A stretch of DNA of 64,000 nucleotides. It comes from Haematobia irritans (taxonomy: Eukaryota > Arthropoda > Insecta > Diptera > Muscidae). The stretch lies in the NCBI RefSeq assembly GCF_050003625.1, contig NC_134400.1:189873726-189937725 (forward strand), in the 5' to 3' direction. Each line of letters starts with the position of its first letter. The stretch's first letter is position 1. The notes beneath the pieces were generated by a model. That model saw only the letters and a program-made list of their open reading frames with translations. It was not told the origin of the DNA and did no database searches. Of this stretch, positions 25,501-33,835 are shown piece by piece. A program made the translations under genes and the position numbers.

Positions 25501-28500
25501 TTTGACAAAATTTTCTATAGAAATAAAATGTTTACAAAATTTTCTATAGAAATAAAATTTTGACAAAATATTCTATAGAAATAAAATTTTTGGAGAAAAT
25601 TTTCTATAGAAATAAAATTTTGACCAAAAATTTTCTATAGAAATAAAATTTTGACCAAAAATTTTCTATAGAAATAAAATTTTGACCAAAAATTTTCTAT
25701 AGAAATAAAATTTTGACCAAAAATTTTCTATAGAAATAAAATTTTGACAAAAAATTTTCTATAGAAATAAATTTTTGGCCAAAAATTTTCTATAGAAATA
25801 ACATTTTGACCAAAAATTTTCTATAGAAATAAAATTTTGACAAAATTTTCTATAGAAATAAAATTTTGACAAAATTTTCTATAGAAATGAAATTTTGACA
25901 AAATTTTCTATAGAAATAAAATTTTGACAAAATATTCTATGGAAATAAAATTTTTGGACAAAATTTTCTATAAAAATAAAATTTTGACAAAATATTCTAT
26001 GGAAATAAAATATTGACAAAATTTTCTATAGAAATAAAATTTTGACAAAATTTTCAATAAAAATAAAATTTTGATATGTTAAGATTATCTATAGAAATAA
26101 AATTTTGTCAAAATTCTATAGAAACATTCTAACAAAATTTTCTATGCTTGCAAATTTGTTTAGGCAGTAGCCGACTATTAAACCCTTTTTCGGAAGGTTC
26201 AAGTGTATTTCACTTTGGGTTGAGTGAATTACCCGAATTTATTCTGATAATTGGTTGATAGTTTTGCTGCAAGAAGAGGATACTGATGAGGAATGTGGTA
26301 ATTCCGAAACAGCTGTACATCCAACCATCTTGCAGTCTATAGGGCTTTGCCCAAATAAATTTGACAAGCATACTTTTCCTCTGGTGGTTAAGCTACACTT
26401 GTAGTTTAGTCAATGCATGGCTTTAAGCTGAGATCAAAAACAACAATAAAATTTTGACAAAATTTTCTATAAAAATAAAATTTTGATAAAATTATCTGTG
26501 GAAATAAAATTTTCACAAAATTTTATAAGGATATACAATTTTGACAATATTTTCTAAAGAAATAGAATTTTGACAAAAATTTCTAAAGAAATAGAATTTT
26601 GACAAAAGTTTCTATAGAAATAGAATTTTGACAAAATTTTCTATAGAAATAAAATTTTGACAAAACTTTCTAAAGATATACAATTTTGACAAAATTTTCT
26701 AAATTGAATTTTGACATAATTTTCTAAATAGAATTGTGACAAAATTTTCTATAGAAATAAAATGTTGACAAAATTTTCGATAGAAATAAAATTTTGACAA
26801 AATTTTCTATAGAAATAAAATTTTGACAAAATTTTCTATAGAAATAAAATTTTGACAAAATTTTCTATAGAAATAAAATTTTGACAAAATTTTCTATAGA
26901 AATAAAATTTTGACAAAATTTTCTATAGAAATAAAATTTTGACAAAGTATTCTATGGAAATAAAATATTGACAAAATTGTCTATAGAAATAAAATTTTGA
27001 CAAAATTTTCTGTAGAAATAAAATTTTTGGACAAAAATTTCTATAAAAATAAAATTTTGACAAAATACTCTATGGTAATAAAATATTGACAAACTTTTCT
27101 ATAGAAATAAAATTTTGACAAAATTTTCAATAAAAATAAAATTTTCGCAAAATTTTCTACAGAAATAAAATTTTGACAAAATTTTCTATAGAAATAAAAT
27201 TTTGACAAAATTTTCGAAGGAAATAAAATTGTTATATGTTAAAATTATCTATAGAAATAAAATTTTGTCAAAATTCTATAGAAACATTTTAACAAAATTT
27301 TCTATGCTATGCTTGTTTAGGCAGTAGCCGACTATTAAACCCTTTTTCGGAAGGTTCAAGTGTATTTCACTTTGGGTTGAGTGAATTACCCGAATTTATT
27401 CTGATAATTGGTTGATAGTTTTGCTGCAAGTAGAGGATGCTGATGAGGAATGTGGTAATTCCGAAACAGCTGTACATCCAACCATCTTGCAGTCTATAGG
27501 GCTTTGCCCAAATAAATTTGACAAGCATACTTCTCCTCTGTTGGTTAAGCTACACTTGTAGTTTAGTCAATGCATGGCTTTAAGCTGAGATCAAAAACAA
27601 CAATAAAATTTTGACAAAATTTTCTATAAAAATAAAATTTTGATAAAATTATCTATGGAAATAAAATTTTCACATAATTTTCTATAGAAATAAAATTTTG
27701 AAAAAAATTTCTATAGAAATAAAATTTTTACAAAATTTTCTATAGAAATAAAATTTTTACAAAATTTTCTATAGAAATAAAATTTTTACATCAGTTTCTA
27801 AATAAATTTTCACAAAATTTATAATAGAAATAAAATTTTGAAAAAAATAAGATCAGTTTGGTTGTTTTTTTGTAAAATTTTCTCCAAATTTTGTTAGATT
27901 ATGTTTGGCTCGAATGGCACCTGTGAATGTCGAGCAAAATTCATCTATCCGACTTTGGATTTTTATTTCTATTCTGAAAATCTAGTAATTTACTTTTGAT
28001 GTTGGCCAAGATTATTTTTTATAGTGTATGAATTTCAGATTTTCAAAGAATTTAGAAATCCGAAAAATCGATCTTACATAAAAATTTATAAAAAGGCGAA
28101 AATTCGAATAAATTAAATTTGGGAAATCGAAAATACGTCTTTTCCAAATTTTAACTGGGTTCATGAAGTGAGAGAGTGGTGTTCGGAGAGAGTAGACATT
28201 CTCACTACGAATCGTATGCGTTAATTGATGTCCTTTGTAGACATTAATGTCCACCACGAATTTGCTGGACAAGTTTATGACTTTACGGAGTACGAGTAAG
28301 TATTCACAAGATCCATGGATGAATGCAGTAGGTTATCTATTAGCATTTCTAAATCGTTCGCCTAGACTTTTACTATTCTCCTTCGCTCCTTATGGAACTC
28401 GAAGGTAGAAAAAAGATCATGAAGTCATACAATGGAACATGGATTCAATTCCAGGTTGCTCCGAATAAAAAAAAAGATTTTTAGCTTTGATTTATCAATT

Positions 28501-29854
28501 TTCAGTAATTATGGTGGTTTTCGCACCTATTGGGATGCGCCATTCAAGCTCGGCCATATAAATGAAAATTCTTATGTTAATCATATTCATCAATTTAGCA
28601 GAGAGATATTAGCTATCGGCCAACCCAAGCACAACCGATGCTCTGTGTATGGCGGTATTGGTAAACATAAAATGCTTTACAGCAAACAATAAATAAACGA
28701 AATGAAAAAAACAGGCGTAAGCTTTACGGCTGTTTTGTTTTTTTCATTTCGTTTCGGTCTTTAAGACATGGTCGTCACATGGAGACCATGATCCTCAACG
28801 TAAGAAAACCAATCCTTACAGTTCCTTTCTTTTGCATTATCGACATCGTTATTGTGGTTTACATATAAATCGATTCTCTTTAATATTCCCTCACTTTACT
28901 CACTTGTGCATATCGTAGAATAGTCTTTTGGCAGATTTAAATTCATCCGACGAATCATCGATAACATCTTTATTTACACTCGCCACAAATATACCTAGAA
29001 AAAATCAAAATTTAACTTTAGCACCATACCATACAATTCAAGTACAACAAACATACCCATAACACTAAATGAACCAGGAATCATTTTAATTGCACTCAAC
29101 CATTGATTTGTTAACGACTGCAGATTGATTTGTTCAACCTTTTGGGGACCCACAGCAGATGTTGTATTGGAGTCGGGAAAATCATTTTCATCTTCATCAT
29201 TTTTGGCCAAATGTACGACGATATATTTTCCCGGTTCGGATCTCTAAAAAAAAAAACAAAAGGCAAATGTGTTAATACAAACTCTGCGACGATGGCAACA
29301 AGTGCAGTGTAGATAAAAAACGGAACCGAACTAGATGATGACGTGAACATTGAATGAATAATTGAGGTGACGTTATCTATGCGGTGCATAGCAAAGCAAA
29401 AACCAAAAACCACTTCAATAATAGGCAATACACAACCAATTTTGAGTATTACAATAAAACGTGGGAAATTTAACAATGCACCAACGTTAAAGATTAAATT
29501 TAGGAGTTGGATATTTTTTTAATAAATTGGAAAAATCCAATTAGAATTGCATTTTTCTAAATATTAGTATTATTGGGAGAGACAAATAAAATAAAAACCA
29601 ATTTATGTGAACACCATCTAGCCGTCCTGATGGTGTATCCATTAAAATACCCATGGATCACACGTATGAGGGAAATGTGACCACATTCAATAAAATAAAA
29701 TCCAGAATAATTGACAATCAATAAAATACAATCCCGATTAATTGACGTAAAGAACAATTACCTGTCCAATTATGATGCCATAGCTAAAGTTCATTTGTGT
29801 TGCACATTTTTCCAAATATTCTTCATCGGCTTTACTCAGCAATAGTTTCGACAT
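12695..29854 (-). CDS. odr-4: ODR-4 homologue, five-exon gene with transposon-filled introns
   Basis: ODR-4 family proteins are membrane proteins; in C. elegans ODR-4 acts with ODR-8 to move odorant receptors out of the ER to cilia. Joining exons 29762-29854, 29057-29243, 28904-28994, 24455-24574 and 12695-13595 gives 1392 bp, or 463 residues. That is close to the roughly 450-residue human protein. All junctions are GT-AG and phases match (0, 1, 2, 2). The protein starts MSKLLLSKADEEYLEKC. A central block reads GVRVHVKEFNGTIRLSG then VVSSRVWCNPKNTIGDVKRF. Residues 440-461 form one hydrophobic segment (MYMLGISVSLLVLVIAIVV) just before the C-terminus, as in a tail-anchored protein. Introns measure 518, 62, 4329 and 10859 bp. 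The last two are full of repeats. Family assignment is from recognition, not a search. The symbol is the worm family name. Confidence 0.88.
13856..13960 (+). repeat. SINE 3' fragment with CCTAA tail
   Basis: AGAGAGAAGTTCACCA, GTGGTATCACAATGGACTG and TAAGTGAGCCTGATACATC lead into about five CCTAA repeats. This is the tail half of the same SINE found at 37134-37488, in the opposite orientation. It lies in odr-4 intron 4. Confidence 0.75.
14046..14150 (+). repeat. About 56-bp tandem duplication
   Basis: TTTATTTAAATAAACTTAG then TAAAATCTTAAGATGG then ATTTATATGAGAAC occurs twice in direct succession. No function is seen. It lies in odr-4 intron 4. Confidence 0.75.
14745..15400 (-). pseudogene. 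Mariner transposase fossil B
   Basis: Minus-strand pieces include FAKKLDMLQSY, which parallels FSKKLDMSQSY of the fossil at 5340-5860. Further 3' are short C-terminal pieces (LAPNDIR, KMRGQRFSTFEE). Many stops and shifts break the frame. It belongs to the same non-Himar1 mariner group as fossil A and lies inside odr-4 intron 4. Confidence 0.65.
15440..16827 (+). repeat. 29-bp tandem array 1
   Basis: About 45 units run head to tail. The unit is ATTTTGTCAAAAT, then TTTA, then TTTCTATAGAAA. Variants such as AACATTTTGTC and CTTTAGAAA are common. The array lies in odr-4 intron 4 and ends at the 8-bp target duplication of the hAT element at 16836. Confidence 0.95.
16836..19003. mobile_element. Non-autonomous hAT element with TCACGCACG repeats (2168 bp)
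   Basis: The ends are TAGAGGTGTGCGCGTGA and its exact complement TCACGCGCACACCTCTA. An 8-bp target duplication, GTCAACAT, lies at 16828-16835 and 19004-19011. An 8-bp duplication with TAG...CTA ends is the hAT hallmark. The left half holds TCACGCACGCTCACGAA-type tandem units (about 72-73 bp, three copies). The right half holds the complementary GAGCGTGAATTTT units, so the element can fold back on itself. No transposase is present. It interrupts the 29-bp array. Confidence 0.9.
17878..18545 (+). repeat. Interspersed repeat (family P2) inside the hAT element
   Basis: It opens ACCCTTCACCACTAC then TGTGGTACAGGGTATAATAAG, a near-palindrome. A CTGTCTGTCTGTCCGTCTG tract and repeated GGTTCAGATTTAGATATAG words follow. 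These match, in reverse, the repeat at 49933-51621. The right boundary merges into the GTGAATTTT-repeat half of the hAT element. Confidence 0.7.
19012..20427 (+). repeat. 29-bp tandem array 2
   Basis: This is the continuation of array 1 beyond the hAT insertion, with the same unit and orientation. Occasional CAAAAAACAATTTGTA interruptions recur at about 19500, 19866 and 20160, showing that blocks of several units were duplicated together. Confidence 0.95.
20428..20980. repeat. Perfect 170-bp inverted repeat (foldback)
   Basis: The left arm, 20428-20597, and the right arm, 20811-20980, are exact reverse complements over all 170 bp by my reading. They are separated by a 213-bp loop. The block interrupts the 29-bp array. 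A trailing piece, 20981-21035, is also foreign to the array. Each arm contains part of an open reading (RFGRMNLSTAFSID on the left arm, plus strand) that I do not recognise. A transcript across it would form a 170-bp perfect hairpin. Confidence 0.9.
21036..21305 (+). repeat. 29-bp tandem array 3
   Basis: About nine units of the same repeat lie between the foldback and the small TIR element at 21306. Confidence 0.93.
21306..21718. mobile_element. Small TIR element with GGGCTGTTT ends
   Basis: The ends are GGGCTGTTTCTTTTTGCAC on the left and CTAAAAGAAAACAGCCC on the right, an imperfect TIR of about 24 bp. TTCTA flanks both sides, suggesting a 5-bp target duplication in the array. The interior includes a 65-codon minus-strand frame with no known motif. 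Class is unassigned. Confidence 0.7.
21719..22762 (+). repeat. 29-bp tandem array 4
   Basis: This is the last block of plus-oriented units in odr-4 intron 4. It ends near GTTTCTCCTATAG, a variant that also occurs close to the start of array 1 at about 15520. The two array edges may therefore once have been one shorter array. Confidence 0.93.
23215..23580 (+). pseudogene. Mariner transposase fossil C, C-terminal part
   Basis: Plus-strand pieces read PFDYYLFRSMTHALVDQHF, HHGIRMLPKRW and DGQYFD. These fit the segment from the third catalytic D (PSDYYLF) to the C-terminus of mauritiana/cecropia-like mariners. Stops and shifts are frequent. It is a third mariner lineage, distinct from Himar1 and from fossils A and B, and lies in odr-4 intron 4. 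Confidence 0.75.
23581..24454. other. Intron 4 sequence next to exon 4, nothing recognised
   Basis: This A/T-rich sequence, with no repeat family seen elsewhere in the window, directly follows the exon 4 donor in the direction of transcription. It may be original intron sequence. Confidence 0.4.
24455..24574 (-). CDS. odr-4: odr-4 exon 4 (120 bp, frame-neutral)
   Basis: The acceptor is TTCATTTTAG and the donor GTAAGT. The exon encodes LLKQGNQFKSADYDETEY then IFLTYSSTAKKATSKIYNY. Its length is exactly 40 codons and it enters and leaves in phase 2, so its removal would keep the frame. It stands alone between a 4.3-kb and a 10.9-kb intron. The 29-bp arrays in those introns run in opposite directions. 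Confidence 0.82.
24745..26155 (-). repeat. 29-bp tandem array 5, inverse orientation (odr-4 intron 3)
   Basis: The unit now reads TTTCTATAGAAA, TAAA, ATTTTGACAAAAT on the plus strand, the reverse complement of arrays 1-4. About 45 units are present. Several consecutive units at 25610-25820 carry GACCAAAAATT, a locally homogenised variant. The array starts about 170 bp upstream of exon 4 in the gene's direction. Confidence 0.95.
26164..26450 (+). repeat. Non-array segment, first copy of a 1157-bp duplication
   Basis: GCAGTAGCCGACTATTAAA through TGAGATCAAAAACAACAAT is nearly identical to 27321-27607. Copies start 1157 bp apart and are followed by the same ATAAAATTTTGAC units. The whole block of array plus insert was therefore duplicated in tandem. 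Confidence 0.85.
26455..27312 (-). repeat. 29-bp tandem array 6, inverse orientation
   Basis: About 29 units lie between the two copies of the non-array segment in odr-4 intron 3. Confidence 0.93.
27321..27607 (+). repeat. Non-array segment, second copy
   Basis: It differs from 26164-26450 at only a few positions, for example GTAGAGGATGCTG against GAAGAGGATACTG. This indicates a fairly recent duplication. Confidence 0.85.
27608..27925 (-). repeat. 29-bp array 7 and its edge sequence
   Basis: About nine units end in TTAGATTATGTTTGGCTCG then AATGGCA. The same edge (TAGATTATTTTTGGCTCGA) is built into every subunit of the higher-order repeat at 58540-61487. The edge therefore travels with the array and probably marks the end of a carrier element. 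Confidence 0.8.
28697..28755. repeat. Short inverted repeat (hairpin)
   Basis: CGAAATGAAAAAAACAG is followed, across a short GCTTTACG centre, by its complement ending TTTTTCATTTCG. It lies in odr-4 intron 3, 150 bp from exon 3. Its role is unknown. Confidence 0.6.
28904..28994 (-). CDS. odr-4: odr-4 exon 3 (residues 94-124)
   Basis: The exon follows a 62-bp intron whose acceptor is TTTTTTCTAG. It encodes IFVASVNKDVIDDSSDEF then KSAKRLFYDMH. The donor GTGAGT is consensus and leaves phase 2. It continues the exon 2 reading as SVMG-IFVAS. Confidence 0.85.
29057..29243 (-). CDS. odr-4: odr-4 exon 2 (residues 32-94)
   Basis: A T-rich tract ending in AG precedes the exon on the minus strand. It encodes RSEPGKYIVVHLAKND near its start and LTNQWLSAIKMIPGSFSVM near its end. 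The donor is a consensus GTATGT in phase 1. IVVHLAKN and the LPG-like IPGSFSVMG are typical spacing landmarks of the family's N-terminal domain. Confidence 0.85.
29762..29854 (-). CDS. odr-4: odr-4 exon 1 (residues 1-31)
   Basis: The ATG is at 29854-29852, read on the minus strand. The exon encodes MSKLLLSKADEEYLEKC and ends NFSYGIIIGQ. The CAG is followed directly by the donor GTAATT, leaving phase 0. I chose this ATG because it starts the conserved N-terminus; no splice acceptor is needed upstream. Confidence 0.85.
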
Positions 29855-30552
29855 TGCCAGCTAGCATTTACTATTGTATTGCGGTGATTGGTGAGAAATT
29901 TTCGTTTGATGATAATAATTTTGTCGAATTACTTAAAACTCAAAGCTACTGCAATTGAATACGGTATTTTGTTCCAATTCCTTGACTTAAAACTCAAAGT
30001 TTAATGACCAAGTGGAAATGTTGTTGTATTGTTTGTCAAACTATTTTGTTTACGTGTGTCAAAACACAGAGTTGTATTTCTCGGGTACAATCAGCAGATA
30101 TATCATTGCGTGTTGAATGTCTACTGGCATCGCGCGTTGCCAAAGGAGTTCATTATAAACCAGCAAGATGTCGCATTTACATTTTGACAATACCCAATAG
30201 ATGTCGTCCTTGCATATTGGTCCAATCTTTCACGCATTGGAAAAGTTCATTTCTGATTTTGCACTCAATGGCAGTGTTGCCGTTATAGGAATTTCTTTAC
30301 AAAATTGGGCAAACATATTTGTAATTCGAGATAGCAATTTTAAGAAATTTTGTAGAATTGATTTCTGCAAATGACAAAACAAAATTATTAGCACAAACTG
30401 CTAACCAATAAGCTAAATGAATATTAAGAATAGTCAAGGAACGCAAAATTTACTACAAATTATCACTTCCTGTTACATATTGAAGTTTTAATAAACTGCA
30501 GTATGATAATGATTTTATAAGATAAAATTTGCTTTGAAAGGCAAAGGCGGGC
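29855..30552 (-). promoter_or_regulatory. Presumed odr-4 5' flank
   Basis: This is the sequence upstream of the odr-4 start codon in the gene's direction. The promoter and 5' UTR should lie here by position. I see no clear TATA box or other element I would name. A 94-codon plus-strand frame at 30004-30288 has no recognised motif. Beyond 30552 the repeats begin. Confidence 0.35.
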
Positions 30553-30556
30553 AATG

Positions 30557-30626
30557 TAGGTTAGGTTAGGTTAGGTTAGGTGGCAGCCCGATGTATCAGG
30601 CTCACTTAGACTATTCAGTCCATTGT
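30557..30626 (-). repeat. SINE copy a, TTAGG-tail part
   Basis: Five GGTTA/TTAGG units lead into GGCAGCCCGATGTATCAGG and on to TCAGTCCATTGT. There the sequence is cut by the element at 30627-31963. The SINE resumes at 31964. Confidence 0.85.
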
Positions 30627-31963
30627 CCCTGCCAACATTTTTTGAATTTGGGGACTCTTTTGAGAATCCCCACTACGTCGAAAACAATCATATACGACAT
30701 CAAAAACTCGTCGGAAAAGCGCCGTCACTATTGAGAAGTTGTACCACGCCAAGTTACTACAAAAATGTTTCGCATGAGTGCAATTATTAGGTGCCTTTAT
30801 AGATCAATTTAGAACGACGCCAATAAGGGACCCTCCAAACAATCAGAAAAAGTGCATTTTAAGATAGTTGTAAAAGAATCATTGTGGTCGAGTAAAACAC
30901 GTTTGTTTAAATATTTATTAATTTGATTAAACATTTACAAATTCTTAAAAATATAACATTTATACCACTATCACATTACATTTAACATAATTTTTTGCAT
31001 TAATGATGATGTTGAGTTACAAGTAGCGAGTTACATGTTGCTGCGTCTATCAACCAGTGCTTTTAATCCATGGAGGCAGCGTGTCTGTAAAATATCTGAA
31101 AAACAATCACTTTATTCCATTTGGAAAATCACCAAATTGTTCACCAATATACCTTTCACAATTTTAAGCGTATAATCTATGTTTTCAGAACTTTATTTTC
31201 GTTTTTATTTAATTAAAATATAACAAGCTGGTTGCGCTTGGCGTTTCACAAAAAAAATGGCTTTTTTAACAGTACACAGAAAAAAATATCACCAAAATAT
31301 TTCCAATTAAAAAGTTAATTGAAGTTGAAAATTTTTTCAATTAATAAATTAATTGATACAATTAACATTTTAATCATGATAGAAACATTAAGTTAATTAA
31401 GTCAATGATTGAAATTTTTAAAATGTTTAATTAAAAAATTAATTGATACAATTAACTTTTTAATCAAATTCGGAAGACTAACTCAGTTAAAAAAAGTGCT
31501 GAGTTTTTTAAATTTTTAATTAAAAATGTATTTCAAACAATCATTTGTTAATCCAAATAAAAACTCTAAGCCAATCTAACTAAGTAATTAACAATAGTTA
31601 CCCTTTTTAATTAATAAATTAATTGCGTTTTGCAATCAACATCAATTAAATTTTTAATTGAATCAATTAAAAAATTAATTGAATTTTGCTGAAAAAATCA
31701 ATTAATTTTTTATCAAGAATTTTTTCTATGCCCAATTAAAACTGTGATTGATACTATCATTTTCGTGATTGAAGACATTTCAATTAAAAAATTAATTGGA
31801 TCAATTAATTTGGTGATTGAATCAGAGAAAAAATTTTTTGTGTGTAGGGATGGCAAATTACTTGCATGTACTTTTTGATGTACCTTTTCATGATGGTTGA
31901 AGTGACATTTACGAGTCTGTGGTAACGATGAGGTTGAAATGGAACTTTGAAATGCTGGCAGGG
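30627..31963. mobile_element. CCCTGCCA-ended DNA transposon, copy 1
   Basis: The left end is CCCTGCCAACATTTTTTG and the right end is AATGCTGGCAGGG. GT lies on both sides, and the uninterrupted SINE (ATTGTGATACC) proves that a 2-bp duplication was made. The interior has no transposase. It contains the TA-flanked MITE at 31275-31844. Without the MITE the element would be about 765 bp. Confidence 0.85.
31275..31844. mobile_element. TA-flanked MITE, CACACA-type (570 bp), nested
   Basis: The ends are CACAGAAAAAAATATC and AAATTTTTTGTGTG, with TA on both sides. Sister copies of the host element (33500 and 44790) read AACAGTAATGATGGC or similar, showing the empty site. The interior is dense in AATTAATTGATACAATTAA-type words. 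Confidence 0.85.
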
Positions 31964-32248
31964 GTGATACCACAGTGGTGAACTTCTCTCTTATCACTGA
32001 GTGCTGCCCGATTCCATGTTAAGCTCAATGACAAGGGACCTCCTTTTTATAGCCGAGTCCGAACGGCGTTCCACATTCCAGTGAAACCACTTAGAGAAGC
32101 TTTGAAACCCTCAGAAATGTCACCAGCATTACTGAGGTGGGATAATCCACCGCTGAAAAACTTTTTGGTGTTCGGCCGTAGCAGGAATCGAACCCACGAC
32201 CTTGTGTATGCAAGGCGGGCATGCTAACCATTGCACCACGGTGGCTCC
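31964..32248 (-). repeat. SINE copy a, tRNA-head part
   Basis: It resumes GTGATACCACAGTGGTG and ends at the tRNA-like head. On the minus strand the head carries GCAATGGTTAGCATG (A-box region) and GGTTCGATTCC (B box). Together with 30557-30626 it makes one complete SINE of about 355 bp, split by copy 1 of the CCCTGCCA element. Confidence 0.85.
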
Positions 32249-32487
32249 CATTTATACAAAGTTAACAATAATGTAATAAATCGGTATTTTAATGTTTAAG
32301 TGTGATATGAATTTGAATATTAAATTTATGTTATCTGCGCAAGGGTTCAATCGATTAAATATGTAGATGTAGTTTTGCTTTGGTAACATAAAGCGATAGA
32401 TGTCGCTGCTGATACAAGATGAAAAATATTCAGGGTTTAAGGCCGCATTAATGAGCTAATGCGCCTTATGCGCTCTACAGACTATCA

Positions 32488-32668
32488 GTTATTCCGGACG
32501 GAATGTCTTTGTTTGTAAAGAATCTTACAGTGTGTCGGATCGATACGACTTGTCGTCGATGACTAAATAATCGGTAAATGTGTTATCGATCCCACAAACA
32601 TGCAGCAGTATCGATTATGCCTCCGGACTCAATTTATAATGTGCACAATATATGGGATATGTTCGACA
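32488..32668 (+). repeat. Repeat B, forward copy
   Basis: TTATTCCGGACGGAATG at one end and GTCGTCCGGAATAAAG at the other form an inverted terminal repeat of about 12 bp. Two reversed copies follow at 33649-33835 and 34629-34815. A 141-codon open frame running through the region at 32600-33025 has no motif I recognise. Confidence 0.65.
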
Positions 32669-33023
32669 CGAGCACTGTCGTCCGGAATAAAGGCCGGTAC
32701 TCTGTTCGGTTTTCGCGTTGAAACTCCATACAAAACCAAAAAATGCGAAAATTTTGCGAAATTTTTTCCATTTGTGATACTTTGTTTTTTTCGTGTTGAA
32801 AAACTGACGTTTATAGCACGGCGCCATTTGCAATGTGAATTAAGGAATAATTTATTTATTAAAAACTATTTGTGCGGGTTTATAAAACAAACACGGACCA
32901 TATTTTTGTTCCGAAACTATACAAAGGATCTAAGAAATAGCAGATCAATTGCCCAAGGAAAAATAAAATGTTATTTTGTAAAAACAAGCAACAACCACCA
33001 ACTTAATCCAATATCCAATATTT

Positions 33024-33648
33024 AGATCAATTTCGAAGGACGCCAATAAGAACCCCTGCAAACTATCATAAAAAGTGCATTTTAAGGTAATTGTAGAAGA
33101 ATCATTGTGGTCAAGTAAAACACGATTGTGTAGATGTTTATTGATTTGATTAAACATTTATAATTTCTTATAAATATAACATTTTTCGGTTTATCTCATC
33201 ACATTTAACATAATTTTTTGCATTAATAAAAGAATGATGTTGAGTTTTAAGTAGCAAGTTACATATTGTAGCGTCTATCAGCCAGTTTGTTTATTTTCGA
33301 TGGAGACAGCGTGCCTGGAAAAATATTTGAAAAACGATCACTTTATTCTATTTGGAAAGTCGAAAATTGTTCACCATATACCTTTCACAATTTTAAGCGT
33401 TATATCTATGTTTTCAGAACTTTATTTTCGTTTTTATTTAAATAAAATATAACAAGCTGGTTGCGCTTGGCGTTTCACAAAAAATAAAATGGCTCTTCTA
33501 ACAGTAATGATGGCAAAATACTTTCATGTACATTTTGTACTTTTTGATATGCTTCCCCCATCACAGTTCGCGATGGTTGTGGTGACATTTACGAGTCTGT
33601 GGTAGCGATGAGGATGAAATGGAACTTTGAAATGATGGCAGGGTCGAT
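33024..33648 (+). mobile_element. CCCTGCCA-ended element, copy 2, 5' truncated
   Basis: It aligns with copy 1 from the point TAGATCAATTT onward, so about 175 bp of the left end is missing. The right end, ATGATGGCAGGG, is present and abuts TCGATACTGC of repeat B. It carries the uninterrupted AAAATATAACAAGCTGG site into which Himar1 jumped in copy 4. Confidence 0.75.
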
Positions 33649-33835
33649 ACTGCTGCATGTTTATGGGATCGATAACACATTTACCGATTATCTAGTCATC
33701 GCCGACAACTCGTATCGATCCGACACATTGTAAGATTCTTTACAAACACCGACATTCCGTGCGGAATAACTGATATTCTGTAAAGCGCATTACAGACTAT
33801 CATCAATTCCGGACGACAATGCTCGTATCTGACAT
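33649..33835 (-). repeat. Repeat B, first reversed copy
   Basis: TCGATACTGCTGCATG through GAATAACTGATATTCTG, then a second unit start TTCCGGACGACAATG. It is the reverse complement of most of 32488-32668. It is tandem with the next copy, which is split by the element at 33836. Confidence 0.7.

Noticed and set aside
30004..30288. 94-codon frame upstream of odr-4 as a divergent gene
   Set aside because: There is no motif, no splice or homology support, and its position in the likely promoter region of odr-4.
30557..30582. Interstitial telomere
   Set aside because: The TTAGG units are few and always at the tail of the same SINE, so they are part of the SINE and not a telomere relic at this place.
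32600..33025. 141-codon open frame as a gene
   Set aside because: It runs through repeat B, whose reversed copies lack the frame. There is no motif and its composition is that of its surroundings.
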